DNA of 64,000 bases from Rathayibacter caricis DSM 15933 (GTDB lineage Bacteria > Actinomycetota > Actinomycetes > Actinomycetales > Microbacteriaceae), in NCBI RefSeq assembly GCF_003044275.1, contig NZ_PZPL01000001.1, positions 868,001 to 932,000 on the forward strand, read 5' to 3'. How positions within the stretch are numbered: the stretch's first letter is position 1; each line of letters starts with the position of its first letter. Below are positions 54,386 to 62,333 of the stretch, one piece after another. A model generated the notes under the pieces. The model had not been told where the DNA came from and did not search any database. It saw only the letters and a program-made list of their open reading frames with translations. The translations under genes were made by a program, and so were the position numbers.

Positions 54386-55552
54386 TCAGGCGCCCGGCAC
54401 CGGCGGACCCGTGCGCCAGCGCAGCAGCGCGGCCGCGTCCGCCTCGTGCGGCAGGGCGACGACGTCCTCGCCGTCCGGAGCAGTGCGGGAGTCGGTGCAG
54501 AGCACGCGGGCGTCGGTCAGCAGCGCCGCCCGCACGAGCGCGAGAGCCGCGTCGACCGGGCCGATGACCTCGGCGCCGAGCGCCTCCTCCGGAGCCGCGG
54601 CGACCCACGGCTCGCCCGCGAGCGCCAGCAGCTCGCGCTCGCGGAGCCGCTGCGGATCGATGACCAGCGTGTCGACCTGGGCCGCCGAGAGCGCCTGCAC
54701 GATCGCTCCGAGCGAGAACTCGACCGTGTTGTCGTGCCGCCCGTCGTGCGTGCGGAGCGCGTCGAGCACGTCCTCCTTCTCGCGGCGCAGCAGCCGGTCG
54801 ACCTGCTCCTGCACGAACTCGTCGAGGGCGCCGTCGTCGCTGCCGTCGGCGCGGGTGTTCGCGGGGAGGACCGCCAGGATCGCCGCGCTCGAGGGCGAGA
54901 GCTGCTCGGCCAGCAGCTGGCGCGCGCGGATGTCCCCGGCGACGACGAGCAGCTGCGGCCGGCGGGTGCGCACGATCTCGTCGACGGAGGAGGCCAGCTC
55001 GGCCTGCGTCTGCCGCCAGATCTCCTCGGCATGGCTGTGGAAGCGGTCGTGCCGCCATCCGCCGGCCTGCGCCTTGTGCAGGGTGTCGGTCCGTCCCTGG
55101 ACCGATTCCTCCTCCTCCGGACGCTCGGCGCCCAGGCGGTGCAGGCGCACCTCGCCGCCGTCGCGGGAGGTCTCGACGACGAGGTAGCGGACGTCGGGGC
55201 GGTGCTGGAGCAGCGGGACGACATCGGGGAGCGTGCCGTAGGAGGTGTGCTCGGGCGCGACCGGGCGGCCCGGCAGCACCTCCGACAGCACGATCGAGCC
55301 GTCGACGGCGACGGCGAAGAGGCAGGAGCGGCCGTGCGGCCGTCCCGCCCCGGTGAGCAGCGCGGTCAGCGCGTCGATGTCGCCCTGGGGCGCCCCCTGC
55401 CTCCGCAGCTCATCGGCGACGGCGGTGCCGCGCTCGAAGGCGATGTCGGGCGGATCGCCCGAGTCGAGCGAGACGTCGAGGTAGATCTGCGAGACCGGTC
55501 GGAGGTCGCGGTAGACGTCGGCGAGGGTCCGCAGCGCGTGAATGGTCGGCAT
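54386..55552 (-). CDS. baeRF2-type protein (Rv2629-like, eRF1/Vms1 fold)
   Basis: A 388-aa protein resembling mycobacterial Rv2629: the N-terminal VSQIYLDVSLDSGD, central GTLPDVVPLLQHRPDVRYLVVETSRDGGEV and AGGWRHDRFHSHAEEIWRQ, then PQLLVVAGDIRARQLLAEQL and VDTLVIDPQRL, ending EADAAALLRWRTG. This is the bacterial family of archaeo-eukaryotic release factor-like domains, which probably act on stalled ribosomes; biochemical proof is lacking. GGAAAGGACG precedes the ATG. Confidence 0.8.
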   Translation of the reverse strand: MPTIHALRTLADVYRDLRPVSQIYLDVSLDSGDPPDIAFERGTAVADELRRQGAPQGDIDALTALLTGAGRPHGRSCLFAVAVDGSIVLSEVLPGRPVAPEHTSYGTLPDVVPLLQHRPDVRYLVVETSRDGGEVRLHRLGAERPEEEESVQGRTDTLHKAQAGGWRHDRFHSHAEEIWRQTQAELASSVDEIVRTRRPQLLVVAGDIRARQLLAEQLSPSSAAILAVLPANTRADGSDDGALDEFVQEQVDRLLRREKEDVLDALRTHDGRHDNTVEFSLGAIVQALSAAQVDTLVIDPQRLRERELLALAGEPWVAAAPEEALGAEVIGPVDAALALVRAALLTDARVLCTDSRTAPDGEDVVALPHEADAAALLRWRTGPPVPGA

Positions 55553-55686
55553 CCGTGTCGTCCTTTCCCATCGGGTCCGGACAGTCTCGGTCGGGGTGCA
55601 CGGCGGACTCCACGGGGTTGACTGCGGGGCGGGCGAGGCGGAGGGCGCCGCGATACCGAGTGCGCAGGATCCGGAGCGGGTGCGCA

Positions 55687-55786
55687 CGATCTGCAGGGGA
55701 ATGTGCGATCTGCAGGGGAAGTTCCCGCGATCCGACGGTCGCGCGTGGCGGGAAGCGCCTTCCGCCTGCAATCGCCTGCAGATCGT
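55687..55786. repeat. Nested palindrome with internal tandem repeat
   Basis: ACGATCTGCAGG (55687-55698) is matched perfectly by 55775-55786. GATCTGCAGGGGAA occurs twice in tandem (55688-55701 and 55707-55720, period 19), and TTCCCGC (55722-55728) pairs with 55748-55754. It fills most of the 298-bp gap between the divergent baeRF2 and beta-galactosidase genes. Confidence 0.75.
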
Positions 55787-55815
55787 ACGGACCCCCGGCG
55801 GGCACCAGGCCCGGA

Positions 55816-55821
55816 TACGGT
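55816..55821 (+). promoter_or_regulatory. Candidate -10 box of the beta-galactosidase gene
   Basis: TACGGT lies 29 bp before the ATG, which predicts a leader of about 23 bases containing the GAAAGG ribosome site. Confidence 0.4.
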
Positions 55822-55850
55822 GGAGCGGCCACCCCTCCTGAAAGGCGACC

Positions 55851-58001
55851 ATGCAGCACCTCACCGATCGCATCCTCTTCGGCGCGGCCTACTACCACGA
55901 GTACCAGCCGACCTCGCGGCTGGGCAGTCGCGACCTGGCGGAGGACCTGCGGCTGATGAAGGCCGCCGGGTTCACCGTGATCCGCGTCGGCGAGTCGGTC
56001 TGGTCGACCTGGGAGCCCGAGAACGGGGTCTTCGACCTGGACTGGCTGCAGCCGGTGCTCGACGGGGCGCACGAGCACGGCATCTCGGTCGTGCTCGGCA
56101 CTCCTACCTATGCGGTGCCGATGTGGCTGGCGCGGCAGTATCCCGAGATCAACGCGGACCGCGCGACCGGGCAGCCCGTCGGCTGGGGAGCGCGCCAGGA
56201 GATCGACTACAGCCACCCCGCGTTCCTCTTCCACGCCGAGCGTGTGATCCGCCGCATCGTCGAGCGCTACGCCGCGCACCCCGCGGTCATCGGATTCCAG
56301 GTCGACAACGAGCCGGGCAACGAGATCCTCCACAACCGCCAGGTCTTCGAGCGCTTCGTCGACCGTCTGCGCGCGACGTACGGCACGGTCGAGGCGCTGA
56401 ACGACGAGTGGGGACTCACCTACTGGTCGCACCGGCTCTCGACCTGGGCCGACCTGTGGACTCCGGACGGCAACGCGCAGCCGCAGTACGACCTCGCCTG
56501 GCGCCGCTTCCAGGCCTCGATCACCACCGACTTCATCGGCTGGCAGGCCGACCTGGTCCGCGGCATCACCGAGCGGATCGGCCGCGACGACCAGTTCGTC
56601 ACCACCTGCATCTCGTACGAGCGCGCGACCGTGCAGGACGAGGAGCTGGTGCGCCGGCTCGACGTGACCGCCGGCAACCCGTACTACCGGATGCAGGACG
56701 GTCTCGAGCTGCCGGACGCGCGGCCGTTCGACCAGCACTGGACCACCTCCGGCACCTGGGCGCTCTACGCGACCGCCGACCGGATGTACGGCTCGAAGCA
56801 GGCGCCGTTCCTCGTCACCGAGACGGATGCGCAGGCGATCGGCATGTCGTGGTCGAACGAGCCCGCGTTCGACGGCCAGTGGCGCCAGGCCGCCTGGGCG
56901 CTGGTCTCGCGCGGCGCCACGATGATCGAGTACTGGCACTGGCACACGCTCCACCACGGGGTCGAGACCTACTGGGGCGGGGTGCTGCCGCACTCGCAGG
57001 AGCCGGGCCGCACCTACGAGCAGATCGCCGCGCTCGGAGCCGACTTCGCCGCCGCGGGCGACCGGGTGACGGAGCTGGTGCCCGACTCGGACGTGGCGAT
57101 CCTGTTCTCGAACGAGAGCAAGTGGGCGCTGGAGGAGCACCCCGCGTTCAGCGACTCCGCTCGCGGCGGCGACGCGGCCCGTGGTGTGCCCCAGCCGGAC
57201 CGCCGCAGCTTCCAGACGGCGCGCGACGCGTTCGCGCGGGGGGCGTTCGACGCGGGCCTGCAGGCCTCGACCGTGCACCCCTCGCAGCTGACCGCCGTGC
57301 CGGCCGCGGAGTACGCGGCCGCGCATCCGGTGCTCGTCGCGGCGGCGTTCACGATCGCCGACGACTCGGAGCTGCAGTGGCTGGAGGCGTACGCGGCGGC
57401 GGGCGGGCACCTGTTCGTCGGTGTGCGCACCGGCTACGAGGACGAGGAGGGACGCGCGCGCCTGCAGCGCAAGCCCGCGTTCCTCGCGGAGGCGGCCGGT
57501 GTGCACTACGACGAGTTCGCGAATCTCGCGGTGCCGGTGCCCGTCGACGCGGAGTCGGGCTTCGCCCTGCCCGAGGGTGCCCGCGCGACGGTCTGGGCCG
57601 ACGGGGTGCAGGTCGACGACGCGACGGTGCTCGTGCGCTACCGGCACCCGCACTACGGGCGCTTCGCGGCGGTCACGACCCGCGCGCACGGAGCCGGTCG
57701 GGTGACCTACGTGGGCACGGTGCCGGACCTCGAGCTGGCCCGGGCGCTGATGGAGTGGGCGGTGTCGGAGTCGTCCGCCGTCTCGACTCCGTGGCGTGCG
57801 GCCTCGCCGTCGCAGACGGTCACGAGCGCCACCAACCGCCACGGGGAGCGCGTGCGGTTCGTGCACAACTGGTCGTGGGAGCCCTCCACCTTCGCGCTGC
57901 CGGAGGCGGTCGAGGACGTGCTCTCGGGCGAGGCGTCGGCGGCGGGCGACGTGCTGGAGCTCGGACCGTGGGACGTGCGGGTGCTCGTCTCGCGCGACTG
58001 A
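55851..58001 (+). CDS. GH42 beta-galactosidase
   Basis: A 716-aa glycoside hydrolase of family 42 that releases terminal beta-galactose or related sugars. The N-terminus ILFGAAYYHEYQP and RVGESVWSTWEPENGVFDLDWL are typical. The acid/base is Glu154 in FQVDNEPGNE and the nucleophile Glu324 in VTETDAQA. The trimerisation domain (DSDVAILFSNES onwards) and the C-terminal beta domain are complete. No signal peptide is present, so it acts on imported oligosaccharides. GAAAGGCGACC precedes the ATG. No regulator or importer gene is adjacent. Confidence 0.95.
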   Translation: MQHLTDRILFGAAYYHEYQPTSRLGSRDLAEDLRLMKAAGFTVIRVGESVWSTWEPENGVFDLDWLQPVLDGAHEHGISVVLGTPTYAVPMWLARQYPEINADRATGQPVGWGARQEIDYSHPAFLFHAERVIRRIVERYAAHPAVIGFQVDNEPGNEILHNRQVFERFVDRLRATYGTVEALNDEWGLTYWSHRLSTWADLWTPDGNAQPQYDLAWRRFQASITTDFIGWQADLVRGITERIGRDDQFVTTCISYERATVQDEELVRRLDVTAGNPYYRMQDGLELPDARPFDQHWTTSGTWALYATADRMYGSKQAPFLVTETDAQAIGMSWSNEPAFDGQWRQAAWALVSRGATMIEYWHWHTLHHGVETYWGGVLPHSQEPGRTYEQIAALGADFAAAGDRVTELVPDSDVAILFSNESKWALEEHPAFSDSARGGDAARGVPQPDRRSFQTARDAFARGAFDAGLQASTVHPSQLTAVPAAEYAAAHPVLVAAAFTIADDSELQWLEAYAAAGGHLFVGVRTGYEDEEGRARLQRKPAFLAEAAGVHYDEFANLAVPVPVDAESGFALPEGARATVWADGVQVDDATVLVRYRHPHYGRFAAVTTRAHGAGRVTYVGTVPDLELARALMEWAVSESSAVSTPWRAASPSQTVTSATNRHGERVRFVHNWSWEPSTFALPEAVEDVLSGEASAAGDVLELGPWDVRVLVSRD

Positions 58002-58032
58002 CGGCTCCGGCGAGGACGGATGACCGACCACC

Positions 58033-58385
58033 CTGCTGGTCGAGTAGCCCCGCAGGGGCGTATCGAGACCCGCCGGACCGAGCGGATCCGTTCGATGACC
58101 AGGCGTCCGGCACGGGTGGATCTCGATACGCCCGCGAGCGGGCTACTCGATCAGCAAGAGGGCGGGTGGATCTCGATACGCCCGCGAGCGGGCTACTCGA
58201 TCAGCAGAGAGGGCAGGTGGGTCTACTTGGACGAGACCGCCGCCCCCTTGCTGGTCGAGTAGCCCCGAAGGGGCGTATCGAGACCCACGTCTCCCAGAAG
58301 ATCCGTCTTCTCCCCGCGCCCTGCGCTGGCGCCGAAGGCCCCCCTCCGCTCGATCCGCTCGCGAACGGGCTACTCGATCAGCAGG
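58033..58385. repeat. Cluster of five GATCGAGTAG/CGTATCGAGA repeats
   Basis: Five copies of the hairpin-forming repeat occupy the gene-free 58002-58398: forward at 58033-58070 and 58249-58286, inverted at 58114-58156, 58164-58206 and about 58351-58385. The second and third copies (58114 and 58164) are identical over 43 bp at a period of 50. The gap separates the convergent beta-galactosidase and response-regulator genes, where these elements probably terminate transcription. Confidence 0.85.
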
Positions 58386-58398
58386 GACGAACGGCGCC

Positions 58399-59046
58399 TC
58401 AGAGCAGGCGGCGCGCGGAGGCCCAGGCGGTGAGCTCGTAGCGCGACGAGAGCTGGAGCTTGCGGAGCACGGCCGAGACGTGGGACTCGACGGTCTTGAC
58501 CGAGATGAAGAGCTCGGCCGCCGCCTCCTTGTAGGCGTAGCCGCGGGCGATCAGGCGCATCACCTCGCGCTCGCGGGCCGAGAGCCGGTCGAGCTCGTCG
58601 ACCGACTCGGCCTGCTCGCCGGCGAGGGCGCCGAACGCGTCGAGGACGAAGCCGGCGAGGCGCGGCGAGAACACGGCGTCGCCGCCCGCCACCGCCTCGA
58701 CCGCGCGGCTCACCTCGGCTCCGGAGCTCGTCTTGGTGATGTAGCCGCGGGCCCCGGCGCGGATCACGCCGACGACGTCCTCCGCGGCGTCCGAGACGCT
58801 GAGCGCCAGGAACCGCACCGACTCGAGGAGCCCCGCGCTCCGCCGCAGCACCTCGGCGCCGCCTCCGCCCGCCCCGCCCGGCAGGTGCACGTCGAGCAGC
58901 ACCACCTCGGGGCGCGTCTCGGCGACGAGGCGCACGGCGGAGTCGACGTCGGCGGCCTCGCCCACCACCTCGAGCGTCGGGACGAGATCGGCCCGCAGAC
59001 CCGACCGGAAGATGGAGTGGTCGTCGACCAGCACGACGCGCGTCAC
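58399..59046 (-). CDS. NarL/LuxR-family response regulator
   Basis: A 215-aa two-component regulator. The receiver domain (1-120) has the acidic pocket VVLVDDHSIFRSGL, the phosphorylated Asp in EVVLLDVHLPGG and the Lys in GYITKTSSG. The C-terminal helix-turn-helix is LSAREREVMRLIARGYAYKEAAAELFISVKTVESHVSAVLRKLQL. GTG 59046 overlaps the kinase stop codon (GTGA), so it is cotranslated with the kinase. Confidence 0.95.
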   Translation of the reverse strand: MTRVVLVDDHSIFRSGLRADLVPTLEVVGEAADVDSAVRLVAETRPEVVLLDVHLPGGAGGGGAEVLRRSAGLLESVRFLALSVSDAAEDVVGVIRAGARGYITKTSSGAEVSRAVEAVAGGDAVFSPRLAGFVLDAFGALAGEQAESVDELDRLSAREREVMRLIARGYAYKEAAAELFISVKTVESHVSAVLRKLQLSSRYELTAWASARRLL

Positions 59047-60203
59047 GGCCTGCTCCCCAGGTGGAGGTGGACCTCGGTGCCCGAGCCGCCCGCTCCGGGC
59101 CGCACGACGGCGCTGCCGCCCGCGCGGCTCATCCGGCCGATGATCGACTCGCGGATGCCCAGCCGATCGCCGGGCAGCGCCCCGAGATCGACGCCCGGAC
59201 CGCGATCGCGGACGAAGACGTCGACGCCGTCGGGCGCCGACTCGAGGTAGACCGAGATCTCGCCGCCCGCATGGCGCGCCGCGTTGAGCATCGCCTCGCG
59301 GGTCGCGGCGAGCAGCGGAGCGGCGCCCGGCACCGAGACGCCGACGGCGACGACCTCGAGGGTCGCCGGGTAGTCGAGCTCGATGGCGCCGGCGATGGCG
59401 CGGATCTCTGCCGCCAGGTCGTTGGCGACCGGCACGTCGCGCTCGAACAGCCAGTCGCGCAGCTCGCGCTCCTGGGCCCGGGCGATGCGGGCGACCTCGC
59501 TCGAGGCGCCGGCGCGGTTCTGGATGAGGGCGAGCGTCTGCAGGACGGAGTCGTGAAGATGCGCGGCGATCTCGGCGCGCTGCTCCTCGCGCACGCGCGC
59601 CGCCCGCTCGCCCATCAGCTCCGTCCACAGGCGCACGATCCGCGGAGCGGCCAGCACCCCCGCCACGACGATCAGCACGCCGACCGCGAGGACCGCGTTG
59701 AGGGCGCTCGGCCTGTTCGCCAGCACCGCCGCACCGGCCAGCAGCAGGGCGGCGCACGAGGCGAGCCGCACGCGGATCTGCGCGCGCAGGGCCGCCGAGG
59801 GGTCGTCGCGACCGGGCCCGAGCGCCCACGCCACCGCGCCTCCGGCCAGCGCCGCGACCGCGACGAGCGCCCGCGTCACGGCGACGTCGTCGTACGCCCC
59901 GAGGGCGACGAGCACGGCGCAGGACGCCACCAGGGCGGCCACCGCCAGCAGGCCGGCGACCGGCACGGAGCGCCGGACGGCTCGATCGTCGTCGCCGGAG
60001 GGCTCGGCGAGCGGCACGAGCGCCCACAGCCACAGATAGAGGAGCACCCCGCCCCCGCCCAGCAGGGATCCGACGACCACGAAGAAGCGGGTGGAGGCGA
60101 GCGTCCAGCCGAGGTGATCGGCGAGCGCGGCGCAGACGCCGCCGAGGACGACCCGCCGGGGGCGTCGCAGCGGCGGCCGGACCGCGGTGCTCGAGATGCT
60201 CAC
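59043..60203 (-). CDS. Sensor histidine kinase with N-terminal PspC domain
   Basis: A 386-aa membrane kinase. Residues 14-65 form a PspC domain (RRVVLGGVCAALADHLGW with a following membrane helix), then about four more hydrophobic segments, a HisKA_3 dimerisation helix with His217 in AHLHDSVLQTLALIQ, and a HATPase domain (EAMLNAARHAGG, VRDRGPGVDLGALPGDRLGI). PspC fusion suggests sensing of envelope stress. GTG 60203 is preferred because TTGGAT lies six bases upstream; TTG 60215 is the alternative. It is divergent from a second PspC protein gene. Confidence 0.92.
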   Translation of the reverse strand: MSISSTAVRPPLRRPRRVVLGGVCAALADHLGWTLASTRFFVVVGSLLGGGGVLLYLWLWALVPLAEPSGDDDRAVRRSVPVAGLLAVAALVASCAVLVALGAYDDVAVTRALVAVAALAGGAVAWALGPGRDDPSAALRAQIRVRLASCAALLLAGAAVLANRPSALNAVLAVGVLIVVAGVLAAPRIVRLWTELMGERAARVREEQRAEIAAHLHDSVLQTLALIQNRAGASSEVARIARAQERELRDWLFERDVPVANDLAAEIRAIAGAIELDYPATLEVVAVGVSVPGAAPLLAATREAMLNAARHAGGEISVYLESAPDGVDVFVRDRGPGVDLGALPGDRLGIRESIIGRMSRAGGSAVVRPGAGGSGTEVHLHLGSRP

Positions 60204-60307
60204 ACGAGCATCCAAACAGGTCGTCGGGGACCCGGGGGAGGAAACGAGGGTCGAGTCAGGGGATCCCCCGATGGTCGGCGCCTGTGGAGGAGCGGGACAC
60301 TCTCACC

Positions 60308-61894
60308 ATGACAGCACAGAGCACTCCCCCGCCGAGCGGCGGAGCGGACGGGCCCGGGGCGCCGGGAACGGCCGAGAGCGGAGCCGAGCAGCCCGCACCC
60401 GATAAGCAGGGCCCGGACACCGCTCCCCCCTCCGACAACCGCTTCTTCCTGTGGCTCCGCGGCCTCGGCATCACCCGTCGCCCCGGCTGGGTGGGCGGCG
60501 TCTGCTCCGGCATCGCCGAGCGCGTCGGGATCGACCCTCTGATCGTCCGCGGCATCGTCCTGGTCGTGGCGGTCCTCGGCGGCCCCGCGCTCCTCGTCTA
60601 CGCGGCCGCCTGGCTCCTGCTCCCCGACGAGGACGGCGCGCTGCCCGTCGAGCAGCTCGTCGCCGGTCGGATCGAGCGGGTGCATGCCGGCATCGGCGCC
60701 CTGATCCTCGCCTCGATGCTGCCGCTCGCGCAGGGCTTCTGGTCGCTCGGCGGCGCCTACACCGGCGCGGAGGCCTGGGCCCCCGCCGTCGGCCGCACGA
60801 TCTGGACCCTCGTGGTCATCGGCCTCCTCCTCGCCCTCACCGTCTGGGTGGCGCGTCAGGCCGTCCGGTCGCCCCGCTCGGAGGCACCGGAGGAGACGCC
60901 CGGCGCGACCGAGGCCCGTCCCGACTCCGCCCCCCTCTTCCCGCCCCCGCGTCCCACCGACGTCCGACCCGACTCGCCCGAGGACCTCGCCGAGTGGCGG
61001 GCCCGTCAGGAGGCGTGGCGGACCGAGCGCGAGGCGTTCCGCGCCCAGCAGGCCGCCTCGGCCCGCGAGACGGCACGGCAGCGGGCGGAGGAGGCGCGAG
61101 CGCGGTCGCGCGCGGCCGCCGCGGTCCGCGAGGAGCGCCGCCGAGTGCGCAGGGCGGGCAACCCGCGGCTGCGGGCGAGCGTCACCCTCGTCGTGCTCGG
61201 CGCCGCAGCCGTGACCGGCGCGCTCGCCTCGCTCACCGCCTCCGGCACCACCGCGGTCGTGGTCGGCTTCGCCGCGGCCGCCCTCGTGCTCGCCGCGGCG
61301 ATCGTGCTGGCCGGCCTGCTGCGCCGCAGGGCCGCCCTCCTGGTCATCGCGTCGGTGCTCGTGCTGCCGACGGCGCTGGTCGCCGCGATGCTGCCGCCGG
61401 ACCGCGAGCTGCTGCCGATCGGATCGTACGGCGTCTCCAACTACCGGTCCGGCGACTACGCGATGCTCACCGGCCTCCTCGACATCACCGTGGTGGCCGA
61501 CGCCGGAGAGGACGGCGCCGTCATCGACGTCTGGCAGGGCGCGGGCGAGATCTCGATCTGGCCGATGGAGGGGTCAGCGGTCCGGGTCGAGGCCGTCTCG
61601 GACAGCGGGGTGCTGGGCGTCGTCTCGGTGACGGACCAGGTGCGGAGCACCCCTGAGGGCGTCTCGGTCGTCGACGGCCGCACCGTGTGGACGCAGACCT
61701 TCGGAGATCCGGACGCCGTGCCGGTCGTCGTCCGGATCGAGCAGGCGGCCGGATCGATCACCGTGCACGACCAGACGACCTCCTCCTCCGCTGAGGACAG
61801 CGCGGGCACGGAGTCCACCATCCCTGCCGAGAGCGCACCGACCGACCCCGCCACCATCACCACCCCGCAGACCACGAGTGAGGACGCACCATGA
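60308..61894 (+). CDS. PspC-domain membrane protein
   Basis: A 528-aa protein. After a disordered N-terminus, residues 55-115 hold the PspC domain (GWVGGVCSGIAERVGIDPLIVRGIVLVVAVLGG) and further helices follow. Residues 225-285 form an Arg/Glu/Ala-rich stretch likely to be a coiled coil, then a second membrane block and a C-terminal beta-rich domain (residues 385-495) with a Ser/Thr tail. It faces the PspC-fused kinase gene across about 105 bp, so the two probably sense or respond to the same membrane signal. The end overlaps the next gene. Confidence 0.87.
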   Translation: MTAQSTPPPSGGADGPGAPGTAESGAEQPAPDKQGPDTAPPSDNRFFLWLRGLGITRRPGWVGGVCSGIAERVGIDPLIVRGIVLVVAVLGGPALLVYAAAWLLLPDEDGALPVEQLVAGRIERVHAGIGALILASMLPLAQGFWSLGGAYTGAEAWAPAVGRTIWTLVVIGLLLALTVWVARQAVRSPRSEAPEETPGATEARPDSAPLFPPPRPTDVRPDSPEDLAEWRARQEAWRTEREAFRAQQAASARETARQRAEEARARSRAAAAVREERRRVRRAGNPRLRASVTLVVLGAAAVTGALASLTASGTTAVVVGFAAAALVLAAAIVLAGLLRRRAALLVIASVLVLPTALVAAMLPPDRELLPIGSYGVSNYRSGDYAMLTGLLDITVVADAGEDGAVIDVWQGAGEISIWPMEGSAVRVEAVSDSGVLGVVSVTDQVRSTPEGVSVVDGRTVWTQTFGDPDAVPVVVRIEQAAGSITVHDQTTSSSAEDSAGTESTIPAESAPTDPATITTPQTTSEDAP

Positions 61895-62154
61895 GCAGCA
61901 CCGAGACCACTCCCCTCCCCGGCGCCCTGACGCCCCGCCACCCGCGGATCCGCCTCGGCGCGATCGTCTGGAGCCTCTTCGCCGCCGCCGTGGCCGTCGG
62001 CCTGCTGATCGTCTCGGGCGACCAGGGTCTGCGCGCCGAGCTGGTCGACGCCGCCCTCACCCTGTCCCCCGGCGCGATCGCGGCGGTCGTCGTCGCCGCC
62101 CTCGGCGGGCTCGCCCTGCTGATCGGCCTCGAGCGGGTGCTCGACCGGCGCTGA
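61891..62154 (+). CDS. Small two-helix membrane protein
   Basis: An 87-aa protein with two hydrophobic segments (GAIVWSLFAAAVAVGLLIVS and GAIAAVVVAALGGLALLIGL) and short charged ends. Its ATG overlaps the PspC-protein stop (ATGA), so it is cotranslated and may be a partner of that protein. No family is recognised with certainty. Confidence 0.75.
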   Translation: MSSTETTPLPGALTPRHPRIRLGAIVWSLFAAAVAVGLLIVSGDQGLRAELVDAALTLSPGAIAAVVVAALGGLALLIGLERVLDRR

Positions 62155-62333
62155 GCCCCGGGCCCGTGCCCGGATCCCGCTCGAGCGGCAACCCCCTGCC
62201 CGGGCCCCTGCGCCAGGCGCAGACTCGACCACGGCTCCCGCAGCGCCGCCCGTCCGGGGCGGTGTCCGGGACGACCGGAGACGAGACCGATGCCCGACCG
62301 CCGCCCGCCCCGTGCCAGCAGGAGCGACCCCCG
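62155..62333. other. Short intergenic region before the antiporter gene
   Basis: It begins with a small hairpin (CCGGGC at 62158-62163 with GCCCGG at 62168-62173, CCGT loop) that may end the PspC operon. No promoter or further gene is recognised in the rest. Confidence 0.4.
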
